From Symbiodinium natans (taxonomy: Eukaryota; Sar; Dinophyceae; Suessiales; Symbiodiniaceae), in the NCBI GenBank assembly GCA_905221605.1, contig CAJNDS010002436.1:194979-258978 (forward strand): a DNA stretch of 64,000 bases. The letters run 5' to 3'. The notes beneath the pieces are model-generated. The model did no database searches. It saw only the letters and a program-made list of their open reading frames with translations, and was not told the origin of the DNA. Below are positions 39,901 through 51,945 of the stretch, piece by piece. Each line of letters starts with the position of its first letter. Within the stretch, counting starts at the first letter, position 1. The translations under genes were made by a program, and so were the position numbers.

Positions 39901-42572
39901 GGGCCGGCAACAAGAGCAGCCGGAAATCTGTATCAGGAGGAGTCATCTTCCTGGACGGCCAGTATGCGTTTTCTTACTCAAGAACGCAGAAAACTGTGGC
40001 ACTTTCCAGTGGCGAGTCCGAGTACTACGCACTCACTGGTGCTGTCGCAGAAGGAATTGGCATTCGAGAAGCCGTAGAGTTCCTTTCTGGCAAAGCAGCG
40101 CGAATGAAGGCGTACACAGACAGCAGTGCAGCGCGTGGCATTGTGCACCGGCAAGGTGTTGGTCGTATCAAGCACTTGGCAACGAGAATGCTCTGGTTGC
40201 AAGAAGTTACCAGAAACGGCCTATGCAGCGTGAAGGCAGTGAGCACTGTTTTCAACCCTGCCGACTTAGGGACCAAGCCCCTCAACGCATCGAGAATGAA
40301 GCTACTTTTGAACATCCTTCAAGTTCATGATGATCGAGAAGCAATCGGTCGTGAAGAACGAATGGCCGCAGAAAGCACAGCTACAGTCAGAAGATTGACA
40401 AAGGTATCAGGAAGCAGACTTGGTTTGACGTTATTGTCAGCTTTTGGTTTTGCAGTTGAATCTGCAGGTCAGCAAGAAGGAGATTTTGTAGCACGAAGAT
40501 ATTTTTGCATGCAGTTGATGAGTTTTGTGTTTGGTCCGTTTTCTACAGCTCAAGAGCCACCTCAAGAACTTCAAGAAGTTGAACAAGAAGTTTTACATGG
40601 TCAAAGCAGCAACAGCAGCATGAAGTTTTCACACGTTTTCACGAGTATGCCTGAGCTTGAGATGTTCGTGCCTGTGTGCATGGCTGTGATTGTTGTTCTG
40701 GTGACGATCATTGTCTACTTGGCAGTGAACCAGAAGAAAGAGAAGAAGGGTGAGAAAGAGGAGAAGCCCAAAGAAGAGAAGCCTGAAGGTGAAGTCACAA
40801 AGAAGAAAGAAGAAGAAGACAAAGAGAAGAGCTCGCAAGGTGTCTTCGAAGACGACGAGACCGTGAAGATGAAGTTCGACGAGCTGATCGCGAAGATGGA
40901 GAAGCAAGAACGTGCCTTGGAGAAAGAAAGGTTGAAGAGAGAAGAAGCAGAAGAAAAGGCGAAGGAAGCAGAAGAAGATCGTGATCAAGCATTTGCTTTG
41001 AAGGCGAAGGTGGTTGCGAAGTACAGTGAAGCCGAAGCAGAGAGGAAAGCCCTGGAGAAAGAGAAAGAAGATCTAGAGAAGCAGAAAGAAGTTTACAAGC
41101 AAGACGCCAAAGAGGTGAGAGAGCAGTTGAAGAAGGACTACGACATGATCACGAAGCACATGAAGAAAGAAGCAGAGGAGAGAAAGAGAGAAGCAGAAGA
41201 GCTAGAAACAGCAGAACAAAGAAGAGAGGAGGAAGACAAGATCAATGCAGAGATCAGGAAAGCCAACGAGGAGAAGATTGAAGCAGCAGAACGACAAAGG
41301 AGGAAAGAGGAGACAGACAAGAAAGCCGAAGCAATGAGACAAAAGGAGCAGGCAAAGAAGGCCCAGGAGGAGAAAGATGCCCAGGAGAAGGCAGCACAGG
41401 AAAGGAAAGCGCAGGAGGAGAAGGAAGCACAGGAAAGGAAAGCACAAGAGGAGAAGAAGAAGGCAAAGGAGAAGAAGGCACAAGAGGAGAAGGAAGCACA
41501 AGAAAGGAAGGCCCAAGAGGAGAAGGAAGCACAAGAGAGGAAAGCACAGGAGGAGAAGGAAGCACAGGAAAGGAAAGCACAAGAGGAGAAGGAAGCACAG
41601 GAGAAGGAAGATGAAAGGAACGAGGCAATCGCGAAGGAGAAGGCGAAGAAGCAAAGAGCAAAGTTAGAGGCCTATGAGGAGATGAGAAGAAAGGAGCAGG
41701 AAGCCCAAGAAGCGACGAAGGAAGAGAAGGAGAAGGCAAAGAAGGAGTTGAAGGAAGCACAGGAGCGAAAGACCCAGGCGGAAATTCAGGCAGAGAAGGA
41801 ACGAGAAGGAATGAAGGAGATTGAAGTCGTTGAAGTTGAAGATTCAGGATCTGAAGATGAAAAGCCCACACTAGGAGCAGAAGGAAAGAAGGATGCAGAA
41901 GGCAATGTGTGGCAGATCCACAAAGGAGCATTGTGGGTCAGGATCAAAGGCCAGTGGTATGATCCAAACTGGTGGACAAAGAAAGGATACAAGCCACCGC
42001 CCGACTTTGCAGAGTCGAGCGAAGAAGGAAAAGAAGAAGGAGGAGCAGCAGGAACAGAAGAAAGAAGAGAGCAAGAAGAAGAGCAGCCCCGAGAACCACC
42101 GCAGAGAGGAGAGAAAGGTAGCAAGAACGCAAAGGGCAGATGGAATGTGGTCACGTTCACAGATTGTGGTTGGATCTGGGAGTATTGCAAAGACACGAAT
42201 GAGTATCGAGCAGTTCGGCTCGATCAGAAAGGATCAGCGCAGGTGAAAGGAGCGCAGATCAAAGGTGCCGAAGACTGGAACCTCGTGACCAAGCACTTCA
42301 AGAAGACAGGAAGGTGGGAGAGCCCCACAGAAATAAGAAGAGAGAGAGATGAGCCTGAGGTGCAGCAAGAAGGAAAGCGAGGAAGAAGAAGTCGAGAGCA
42401 AGAAGACTGGCAGCAAGAAAGTTGGCACCAGCAGCAGGACTGGTACGCCGACGACGGTTGGAGCCAGAACTACTGGGACGCAGACTACGCCTACTACCAC
42501 TACGCCCCGAAAGGGAAGTACCAAGGCAAAGGGAAATGGAAGTATGGTGGTGGTGGCAAGAAAGGCTGGTAA
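36939..42572 (+). CDS. Element B integrase-RT-RNase H with transmembrane and coiled-coil extension
   Basis: 1877 codons. The HHCC integrase zinc site is near residues 80-97. The D,D,E core lies in CFDFAYT (about 124), KADNEG (about 188) and LAERAV (about 228). RT has WSLDIKDAF (about 688) and HVDDLQVAG (about 778). RNase H has SDADWAG (about 983), SGESEYY (about 1024) and TDSSAARG (about 1060). After a linker, residues about 1242-1264 form one strong transmembrane helix (MFVPVCMAVIVVLVTIIVYL). Then come about 330 residues of Lys/Glu coiled coil with AQEEKEAQERK repeats, two Trp-rich motifs (LWVRIKGQWYDPNWW about 1663; GWIWEYCKDTNEYRAV about 1747) and a Tyr/Gly/Lys tail. The start used is the first codon of the open frame, not a defined Met. 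Confidence 0.9.
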   Translation: MFTYDGYEYSKNSSVQILRQLCREFEVPSSGSKEQMLKRLSCAAREREAADSRALGRRQYEAQVAPLMRKREERPNEQEVMLHNLTHLPFAGWCEHCVATRAKENQHRKSESPAEESSKSTLCFDFAYTSTSSSEAQPMVTLIANDAWSKWFVAVPVARRGGADALRHMTEALTTATLQLGYSEINVKADNEGVCRSLKIALQKMRGAHGLSTTLLSSVPHDHESNGLAERAVQTVRRHANCILDEVRVKTELPLSHEHPLMSWAMRHSAWLLNRFHRSSATGKTPYEFMTGQPYRGELVPFASTIMVKRLRPKRKGDRLWTFGVFLGKTESGMWLTFQSDGIHASRSARPVGEAYDAKAISSVNVFTWSIKNNTLGSRVLPQKRLVSPQIVLPAVAAGEERKSLEDEVADEAASDPPTSDEEKARRDAEGMLEEFELVHDEHDPLADMVSEHEDEREEVPEEAKMDRESRPDFECVGSPSKIPRTRVELPRFGPGASSSVMRAERMPDNDERSDEEEDCFAGSEAGDFETEDEWSDEEQQEEVQVLPESFFSEEAGPPQLAEEDLEIFDDAAAGKEVSRLTKMGVIEEVPMVQEENKEVVWLTTKLVFDWRFRESENVICENEIPEGQQEVPHEALKPRRCWQRRARLVAREYNNSKREDVFSPATSPSLTKLIPILALANRWSIWSLDIKDAFLQVPQKRPVHCKIPRGKGSQAVHGMEAKCWRLGRVLPGQRDASLLWSEFCAELLQQEGYEKSVANPALFRLIKNGKVVSVCIVHVDDLQVAGKAAVVKPVLEALAKKVKLQVEGPFLTEEDYRNGFSKQSVRFLKRRYSYEDGKLFVRPDTKYVTKLLEKLRLGSRREKATPAAGNVQNTDETKELDENKKNVYRSCVGILLYLAQDRPDIQYAVRNLATGMKAPTQKKQKELEHCALYLKKTAGYAVCYTAGRPGTATLQRSKNLEQDSENENEKSIESGSHLVEVFSDADWAGNKSSRKSVSGGVIFLDGQYAFSYSRTQKTVALSSGESEYYALTGAVAEGIGIREAVEFLSGKAARMKAYTDSSAARGIVHRQGVGRIKHLATRMLWLQEVTRNGLCSVKAVSTVFNPADLGTKPLNASRMKLLLNILQVHDDREAIGREERMAAESTATVRRLTKVSGSRLGLTLLSAFGFAVESAGQQEGDFVARRYFCMQLMSFVFGPFSTAQEPPQELQEVEQEVLHGQSSNSSMKFSHVFTSMPELEMFVPVCMAVIVVLVTIIVYLAVNQKKEKKGEKEEKPKEEKPEGEVTKKKEEEDKEKSSQGVFEDDETVKMKFDELIAKMEKQERALEKERLKREEAEEKAKEAEEDRDQAFALKAKVVAKYSEAEAERKALEKEKEDLEKQKEVYKQDAKEVREQLKKDYDMITKHMKKEAEERKREAEELETAEQRREEEDKINAEIRKANEEKIEAAERQRRKEETDKKAEAMRQKEQAKKAQEEKDAQEKAAQERKAQEEKEAQERKAQEEKKKAKEKKAQEEKEAQERKAQEEKEAQERKAQEEKEAQERKAQEEKEAQEKEDERNEAIAKEKAKKQRAKLEAYEEMRRKEQEAQEATKEEKEKAKKELKEAQERKTQAEIQAEKEREGMKEIEVVEVEDSGSEDEKPTLGAEGKKDAEGNVWQIHKGALWVRIKGQWYDPNWWTKKGYKPPPDFAESSEEGKEEGGAAGTEERREQEEEQPREPPQRGEKGSKNAKGRWNVVTFTDCGWIWEYCKDTNEYRAVRLDQKGSAQVKGAQIKGAEDWNLVTKHFKKTGRWESPTEIRRERDEPEVQQEGKRGRRSREQEDWQQESWHQQQDWYADDGWSQNYWDADYAYYHYAPKGKYQGKGKWKYGGGGKKGW
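41389..41620 (+). repeat. Coding repeat AQEEKEAQERK in element B
   Basis: A 33-base unit encoding AQEEKEAQERK is repeated about seven times with small changes, inside the coiled-coil part of the Pol extension. Confidence 0.85.
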
Positions 42573-42599
42573 GAAGAAGAAGCCAGCAAGAAGCATCGA

Positions 42600-45500
42600 G
42601 AAGGGTGACGACTGAACGCAGCGTGAAGCATGTATAGATTTTCTGAAGCTGTGTACATAGAAGTTCGAGCACCCCGAACATTGCACGAAGTACAAAGTAG
42701 GTACAACGAATGTTTTTGAATAAGCAAGGACCCCAATACGCCTTGTGATATTCACACGAGTTTCACCAAGAAGAAAGTAGTTTCACGAAGAGTTTCACGA
42801 AGCAGGACTAGGAGTGTAAGGTGCAGCCAGGTAGAGGCAAGAACAGTTGAAGAAAGAAGATGGTTAGGTAAAAGAGAAGACCACACAAGAGCCATAGGCT
42901 GGCCACAGGGCTGAGACTCACAAGATGAGGACTCTAAGACAAGCCCGTGTAACTAGAAATTCGAGGTTAGGAGTTTATGCATGTTTCAAGAAACAAAGCA
43001 GAAAGAACTGGGTAAAAGACCTTGGACCAGAGGAGACGAATGTCCCCAGTTCAGTACACTTGAAGTCCGAAACAGCTCTTCGTCTTTTGGCACAGCAGTG
43101 AGAATCACTGCAGGAAAGAGAACGCCCTAAAGCCTTCGATCTGTTCCGAGGCGGGGTGTTAAGTGTACAGCATGTATCCAGGTACAGTGAATGGGTGCAG
43201 TAGGAAAGACACCAAATGCCCTAAGGCATGTTGAGTCTGAGCAGAACGAGTTTGACACCGGAGGCTTAGGCTCAAGAGTCGAAAGCGAGAAAAGTTGTTT
43301 TGCCTTTAGAGCGTGGTAGGAAAAGTGAGCCATGATGTTTACCACGTTTTTCAACAAGTGGAATCGGTCGCTACTGATGCGCATTGACCTCCCTTCTGGC
43401 TGGTTGACGCAACTTGTCGGGACGGGGACATCCTTCTGGGTGGGCGCTGCGGTGAGCCTAATGGAGCGGAGAGCCTCTCGCTCGGGGCTGCTCCACTGGC
43501 TGACCTCCATGGAGTACTCTGGGCTGGGTGGCCTTGTGTGCGATGTCTTGACTGTGGGTCTTCGGTCGCCACTTTAAACTCTGTGCTTTTAAGGGTTTGG
43601 CAACGTGCTGACGATGCTCACGGTGGAATCGGTAGCTGTAGCTACTCACGCAGTGAAGGCTTGGCCTCCCCTCTGGCCGTCTGATGAGACTTTGCTTGTG
43701 CGCGGACATCTATCCAGGTGGGCGCAGCTGCAAGCCAGGGTGAGCGGAGGACCTTTCGCTCGGGGCTGCTCCACTGGCTGACCACCATGGAGTGCCCTGG
43801 GCCGGTCTTGCCTTGATAGTTCTTGCTGTTAAGTCCCCACTGGCTGACCACCATGGGGCATACGCACGTCTTTCCTCTCCTTTGGGGAGTCTGACCTGTA
43901 ACATCCCTTTGCCACTGCGGGTCTGTTATCTGTCCTTGACGACGGGTACGGGATCCTGACTATCGAGTGATGACCTCGGTTCGACTCGAATGATGTCGCA
44001 CCAGTTGCTACATGATGGTGGTTTTGAGAATCTGGCAGTGTCGCAATTTGCGACTCCCCGCATGCTCTGTGCTGTATGATTGCACCGGGACTTCAACGAC
44101 GACTTCGAGTACTGAGTGCGTGGGGTTACCTAGTAGTTCAGCGCCTTTGCTTGCTTTGTTTCTTCTGTTTCTTTGTTTCTTGGGTGGTTGCGTGGTGTGT
44201 TTGGTGGTTTGAGCGCGCTGACTTCGTTTCACCTGTTATGTCGAGCCCAACAAGACCGGCCTACTGCGCTACTGATGTAGTAAAGAGGCGTCAGTCCAAA
44301 AAAAAAAATCTGCTGGTTTAAACCTGGCAAGCTTGCGTCGAAGTGTATGAACCTTGTCCAAAAACTATGGGGCTCTCGGCTCGTGTTTTTTTTTTAAAGC
44401 GGTCGCCTCTCTACGACTTCAGCAGCACAGTCGGCAACATTTTTGCTTACGGGTGAAACACGTGGAAAACGTAATAAACACATGCTCTAGTGTTCATATC
44501 TTCAGGCAACCGCAAAATCTTTCGTTATGGGGGTCGCAGGCTGGGTGGGGTGGGTGGGTGGGTGGGTGCAAGCTGTGAGCAGCAGAGCCTTATGTGTGCT
44601 GTGCGACTTGATTGAGCTTGTTCGCAGGGCGATTTTAAGGTTTAGGATTGTTGCGGCTGGAATGAATCAGCTTCTACGCATAGCCTGTGTAGGTCCAAAC
44701 GGTTCTTAGATTTTATGGTGGAGAACCCAGAAATAGTTCTTGAGAAAACGATTCTATCTAAGACTTGTCCATACGGTGAAACGGGTGGAGCTGTGCGCCT
44801 GCAGCGGCTTGGTTGAACTTCTATGCGATGCGATTTTGGAGGTTTTGGATGGTTGCGACTTAAGCAATCCATGTGTGTGGGCAAAGGGCACAACGTGAAA
44901 CGGCGTCGGGCCGGGCCAGGGGATTGAATCAGCTTCTGCACCATAGCCTGTTGGCCCAAGTGTCTTCGGCAGAAAACTCAAGAAAAAAAACGATTGGTCC
45001 GTGCGTGGGAGCAATTGACTTTAGGTTCAGGGTTTTGAGGTCGGGTTTACAGCTTACTTAGCTTCTCAAATGCCTCTCTGGTGTTAATTGATTCTCATGT
45101 TACCAGAGTGGTCTGTTTGGGTTTTGTTCTTTCTACTTCAAACCCATTTTGTCAAAAAACGAGCTTTCCCTTTTCACAGTCCTTTGCTGCCAGCCTGGGG
45201 TACTCGTCACCATACTCGCAACTATCAAGTAAGCGACCAGTGATGCCCGCAAGCCTTGGGGCCCCCGCTCATTTGAGGAATGGTTTTAAGTCTTGTCATT
45301 CTGGTTTGGGCGATTATGGTTTTTGGCTAGGGTGATCCCTGCGATTATGGTTTTTGGTTAGGGCGGCCCAGCCAAAGCTCAAAAGTACAATGAAATTGTC
45401 CGCTCAGGGCCTAACAGGTACCTAAGGGCAAGGTCGGGGCTCACACGTCAGGCAAAACATCAACAAGTTGATGCCCGAAGTCGGCCCGAAGTCAGTGAGA

Positions 45501-48300
45501 GCGACCAACCATTCATCCACGCATGGGGCGATGCTAGTCTTCTGCAGCTGCAATTGTTGGAAGGGCATGTCTGCAGTCGAAAGTCGAAAGCTGAAAAGTT
45601 ATGACGCAAACTGTACAGGACAGCAAGCCGAGAGTCTCTTTCAAGGTTTTGGCGGCGAGGAGCTAAGTACGTCGGGTTTCGGCCGAGACTTGCAGTGCTT
45701 CCGATTTCAATGCTGGTATGCGACCATCTTAGAGTCCAATTTTCCTCTATCCGCCTGCCATCTTGCGCCTCAAATCTGCTTTGTGGAGATGTTTAGCAGC
45801 GTGCCGGGCGCAAATTCTTCCGCAACATCCATTAGACAGTTCCATCTGTTTCATCAACCTGCACATCCAGCTTTGGCAATGGCATCTTCCCGGCTGCCCG
45901 CGTCGCGACCGACAAGGAGGGCCACGTCGTTTTGACAGAGTCGTACACTTGTAGTCGCTTGTAGCCACTTGTAGCCTTGTAGCCTTGTAGCTGTGTAGAA
46001 GATCACCATAGGCACACGATGCACTTGACAGGACTGACCCTCCTGGCGCATGGAGCCTGGGCCCCCCCAAAATCTCCAGCAAAGCTGGGAAAGAGGCTTG
46101 GATTGAGCATTCCTAGCCTGCAGAGCTCCCGGCCTCCAGCTTCAAACATCAGTTCCCGAACCCAGCCCCTTCATCCCCTTCATCCCCTTCCCCGTGCCAC
46201 CGCTCTCAGAGGCAAAGGCAAAAAGAACAGCGGGCTGAAAGAGAGCGTTCTCGACAAGGCTCATGATCCTCCAAGGGCTGTTGGAACTGTTATAGGGAAG
46301 TGTTGGAGCTGAGCACAGCAGCCTTGCACATTGCGAATCCCCATGTGTCGCTTCTGCCCATGGCTCCTGTCTTGCGCTCCCAGTCCGGGGCTGGGCTTTG
46401 TGCCCTCAACAGTTTGCTTGCCTCAGTAGGTGCGAGGAGTTTTGGATGCCCCTCCCAGGCTGTCTTTTTTCTAAAGGCCGAGTGAATCCAGTTCCAGGTC
46501 TCTCCGAAAGGTTCAGGTGGGCTATTGCCGAGGCCTAATCCTGTCCTGCTGAGAGCACGGCCAAGTTGCCAAGGTAAATAACCTCATGCTTCTGTACACC
46601 TGGATCACGAGCGCATGCCCGTGAGTGCTGTCTCCGTGAGATACCGACTTCAGGGCCATCAGGCTACATAACAAAAAGACGCCCTCAGAGGGCTCACATG
46701 GGCTCACGCCAGATGGACACTCAAAGCCGATTCGCGACAGGCCAGGAGCCGTTCTGGTGGTTGGGGGCTTCTCTTGAGAGCAGTTTCAGCTGTAAGCCCT
46801 CATCCGAAGCCTTTGAGGACGCCGCGTCCTTGCGGCTGAGCATTCCCAGCTACAGAGGTCCCGACTGCGCCGTTGTGGAAGCTTTGCCAAGCCTTCATGC
46901 TGTGGACTCCACTATGGAGCTTGGACAGGGGCTAGGACCTTAGAATCTCAACCCGGACCCGGTGAGAACTACGCCATTGGAGCTCTGTATCAGGGAGCTT
47001 ACAAAAGTGTCGTTAGCGAAGCCGAGCGCCTTCGTTTGGGGGTTTCGGTGATTGAGTTTTGGCCTTAGGAGTCCCGCAGCCACGCGCCCCTGAAATCCTG
47101 GGCGCCAGACTCCCAAACCCAGAGAGTGTACCTCAAAGCTTCTGTCGCAATTAGCCCACGTGCTGTCATGCGTGCGCCATAAACTCGACAAGCTCGAAAA
47201 CAGATGCTGCCGCAAAGTTGCACCGACTGAAAGGCCAGAACATTACCTGTTCCATGCGCTGCGGGCTTCGCTGCCAACGTTTTGAGCCTACTGTGCACCA
47301 TGCGGCACTGCGATGGCGTGAACAGCAGAAGGTTCCGGGATTTCACCAAACATTGCCGGGTTCCAGCGAAAATGACTCGTTCTTGCCCTTCAGTGTGCCC
47401 CTTTCTCAGTAATCTCGCTCGGAGTTGCTGCCGCGTTGCACTTTGGCGCTGAGAACTCCCCTCGCGTGTCCCAAGACTGCTTCCCGCGGCTTCATGACCG
47501 CAGCTGTTCTTCCATGCCAGGAAGCAACCTTTCAGACGCAGATTACCACGATATTTGCGAGGTTTGGAAGATCCCAGAAAGGGATTGAAGACGATATTTG
47601 CGAGGTTTCGGGGGTTCCAAGGTTTGACAAGGTTCTGGGGATTTTGCACGCGTCTACAACACCCAGGTCCCATAGAATACTACGTTTGTATTGCGATAGA
47701 AATATTAGACCCCCACGATATTTTGCGAGGTTTGGGCCACTTTGGGGCGACTTTGTGCGCGCCGCGGAGCGGGCGGTGGGCGGCGAGCAATAGACAACAA
47801 AAACCCCACATCACTGTATGGTGGCCGAGCTCTGTGAGATGGAGCAGATCACCTGTCTGCGTGTCAACGATTCTCTCCTCCGGCTTCTGTCTAGTCTATC
47901 ATCTGTCCTCTATCGTTCTTAGCTTAGGATTGAACAGAAAACAAGTTTCTTGGTGTTTTTTTTCCCAAGTCTTGCGAGGCGCCAAGAGGGCCTCAGAGGT
48001 GGTTGAGGGTTCAGTGTTTAGGGTCTAGGCTGAGTCACCTGCACCATCCTCACTAGTAGAAATCACGTGGAATCACACTGAAAGCGCTACGTGTTGTCAT
48101 CGTCATCTTTTTCTGAGTAGTCCCAACCACGGCGACTTTCCGCTCCACTCTTACAACAGGCTTTAAACGAAGTTTGCATGAATGCTGTAGAAGCAATCAG
48201 GTGGAGCAGGTAGTATGGTGGCTCGAGACTCCTGATTTTCTCTGCCAATGGGCTTCGGAATGGTGCGGGAGGACTCTCCGCAAATCCAAGTAACTGTAAA
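42600..48300. other. No recognisable gene; degenerate repeats
   Basis: Both strands were read without finding a family motif. Local structure: a roughly 100-bp repeat at 43436 and 43716, a diverged pair at 44640 and 44840, a short tandem at 45950-45995 (CTTGTAGC units), (TTCATCCCC)n near 46165, and copies of CGATATTTGCGAGGTTT at about 47548, 47592 and 47716. Confidence 0.5.
43434..43860. repeat. Duplicated ~100-bp segment
   Basis: GGTGGGCGC...GAGCGGAG...CGCTCGGGGCTGCTCCACTGG...CATGGAGT occurs at about 43436-43537 and 43716-43818. A third partial copy, CCACTGGCTGACCACCATGG, is at 43836-43855. No coding function is apparent. Confidence 0.75.
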
Positions 48301-48325
48301 ACAATAGAAGCAATACTCGCATTTG

Positions 48326-50262
<1,937 letters not shown>

Positions 50263-50470
50263 ATGATGCAGTTGCAGAATAATCATGCTAGTACAAGTAC
50301 CCAAGAAGGACGGCGGTATGACCTCCAGTGTGCTGCATCCCTTTCTCGGAGCCGCGGCTTGGCCTTTGTTGCCTGATGAGGCATGACGTGTTGTTGCATC
50401 CCCAGGCTACCTAACCAAATTTTCCATCAAGCCTAGAGCTACAGCGCAGTTTTGGAAGTCAAGTGCTACA

Positions 50471-51945
50471 ATGCAACCCCAGGTTGTGGAAGGCGTGGAT
50501 ACATCCAGCATTGGCCAAGAGGAAGTGACCACTTTGCTGGCGCCCCTCCTCGAATCTCATGGCCTGCTTCTTTTCCGGAACCAGAAGCTCAGCCCACGAA
50601 GCCTCCGAGAGTTTGTCACAAAATTCCCGGATACAGATGTCGAGGAGCTTCAGAACAAGTCCCTGCCTTTTGCAGACGGTGACCCGTCTTGCGTGCCGGA
50701 ACTTCCAGGTGTTCGCGTTTTGGGCACTCAGGCTTCGGATCGTGCTCTCTGGCATGGGGCAGTGCCCGAAACTTGTGAGCTTGGTATGGACTGGCACACC
50801 GACGGCTGTGGCATAACAGGCCTTTATGCCGCGCAAGTGCCGCATGGAGAGCAGACACGCAACACTCTCTGGGCCAGTGGCTATCGTGCCTGGGATGTGC
50901 TGAGCGATGAGGCAAAGAAGCAGGCCTTGGGAATGAGCCTTGTTTTCGGGCCGCGCTATTTGTTGGACGAAAGTGTTGCCACTATGTGTCGGTACGGTGG
51001 GCGCATGAGTGAGAATGGTTTGCGGCGAGTGCAAGATGTGGATTCCACAGTGCTGACAAAGGAGCAACTGCAGCGACGAGAGAGTTCGAGCAACACGAGG
51101 CGCTATTTGCACTTGAATGGCTCACCTGCCAGGCGAGGCACGAGTAGACATGAGTTCCTGAGTGCATCCTTGTAAACTTTGAGTGCGTTCATTATTCTAA
51201 AGGTTGTTCTGTGGCCATTGGGCGTGGCTTGGGCGGGAAGCAGGAATCAATGAGGACCACCCCAGCAAAAGACAAAGCTCGCTGCCACCGATGCCGGTTT
51301 CTGCAGTCTGCGACATCTCAGTGCAGTCCGTGTACTAGTGTACATTCTAAGACTATCCGTCGGTTGCGTTCGGGCCGCCCCATCTCCCCCCCCCGAGTTC
51401 ACTGAGGATCGTTGGGGGGGCCCCAGCACATGACAGTTTCTCTCCTGCTTGCCTGCAAACACGATGAGCTCATCATCTATTTAATATAGCCGTCATCTTT
51501 GACGCAGAACACAAGGTTGGCCTTTGTTCTGTGCCCTGAAGAACCCAGAGCCTGTCAACAGTATGTCAACAGTTTTCACCCCATCGCATTAGGTTTACAA
51601 GCACCATCGTTGGATGCTGGTTAGCCAATATCACGGTCGATTTGTGCTGTGAGGCAACACCCCTTCACGGGACGTACAACTCTGTGGACGTCTCCCTTCT
51701 TCTTGGAGGAGTGCCGGGATATGGGACTGGAACAAGCCAAGATCCAGCTGGAGGAGATTCTTTTGCCAGGGTTGAGTGGTGATGCTGTTTACAAGCATGA
51801 TTGGCGTGTCGGTGACCTGGTGCTATTCGACAACCGAAGCATGATGCATTCCACTACGAAACTGGTCGATGCTCCACAGCTGATGTACCAAGTTTTCCTC
51901 AGAACCAAGGCGCAGATGAAGTCTGCCAAGCAGACGCAGCCATGA
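50471..51945 (+). CDS. TauD/TfdA-family Fe(II)/2-oxoglutarate dioxygenase, two exons
   Basis: Joining 50471-51132 to 51654-51945 gives 317 residues, a normal length for this family. The N-terminus (LESHGLLLFRNQKLSP) matches the start of TauD-like proteins, so the Met at 50471 is a sound start. WHTDG supplies the first two iron ligands (His109, Asp111). HPFTGRTTLW and GDLVLFDNRSMMH lie in exon 2, with the distal iron-binding His at about 286 and an Arg at about 304 where the 2-oxoglutarate carboxylate is held. One of the two Arg usual in TauD is replaced. The intron (51133-51653) begins GC and ends AG, and the frame joins exactly through a split Arg codon. Substrate is unknown; taurine is only the family name. 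The gene starts about 200 bp after the satellite tract. Confidence 0.88.
51133..51653 (+). other. GC-AG intron of the dioxygenase gene
   Basis: 521 bp. The donor context is CCAG/GCGAGG and the acceptor CTGTGAG/GCAACA. Chosen because it restores a family-like join (SPARQHPFTGR). Confidence 0.75.

Larger units (their letters stand above)
33311..42572 (+). mobile_element. Ty1/copia retroelement B
   Basis: Contains a Gag frame, an inverted protease block, then integrase, RT and RNase H in one frame with a membrane and coiled-coil extension. It points away from element A. LTRs were not recognised on either side (33.0-33.3 and 42.6-43.1 kb compared by eye). The long open Pol frame suggests recent activity, but the inverted protease would block processing. 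Confidence 0.88.

Noticed and set aside
43960-44000. GGTTCGACTCG as a tRNA T-loop
   Set aside because: No acceptor, D or anticodon stem could be folded around it.
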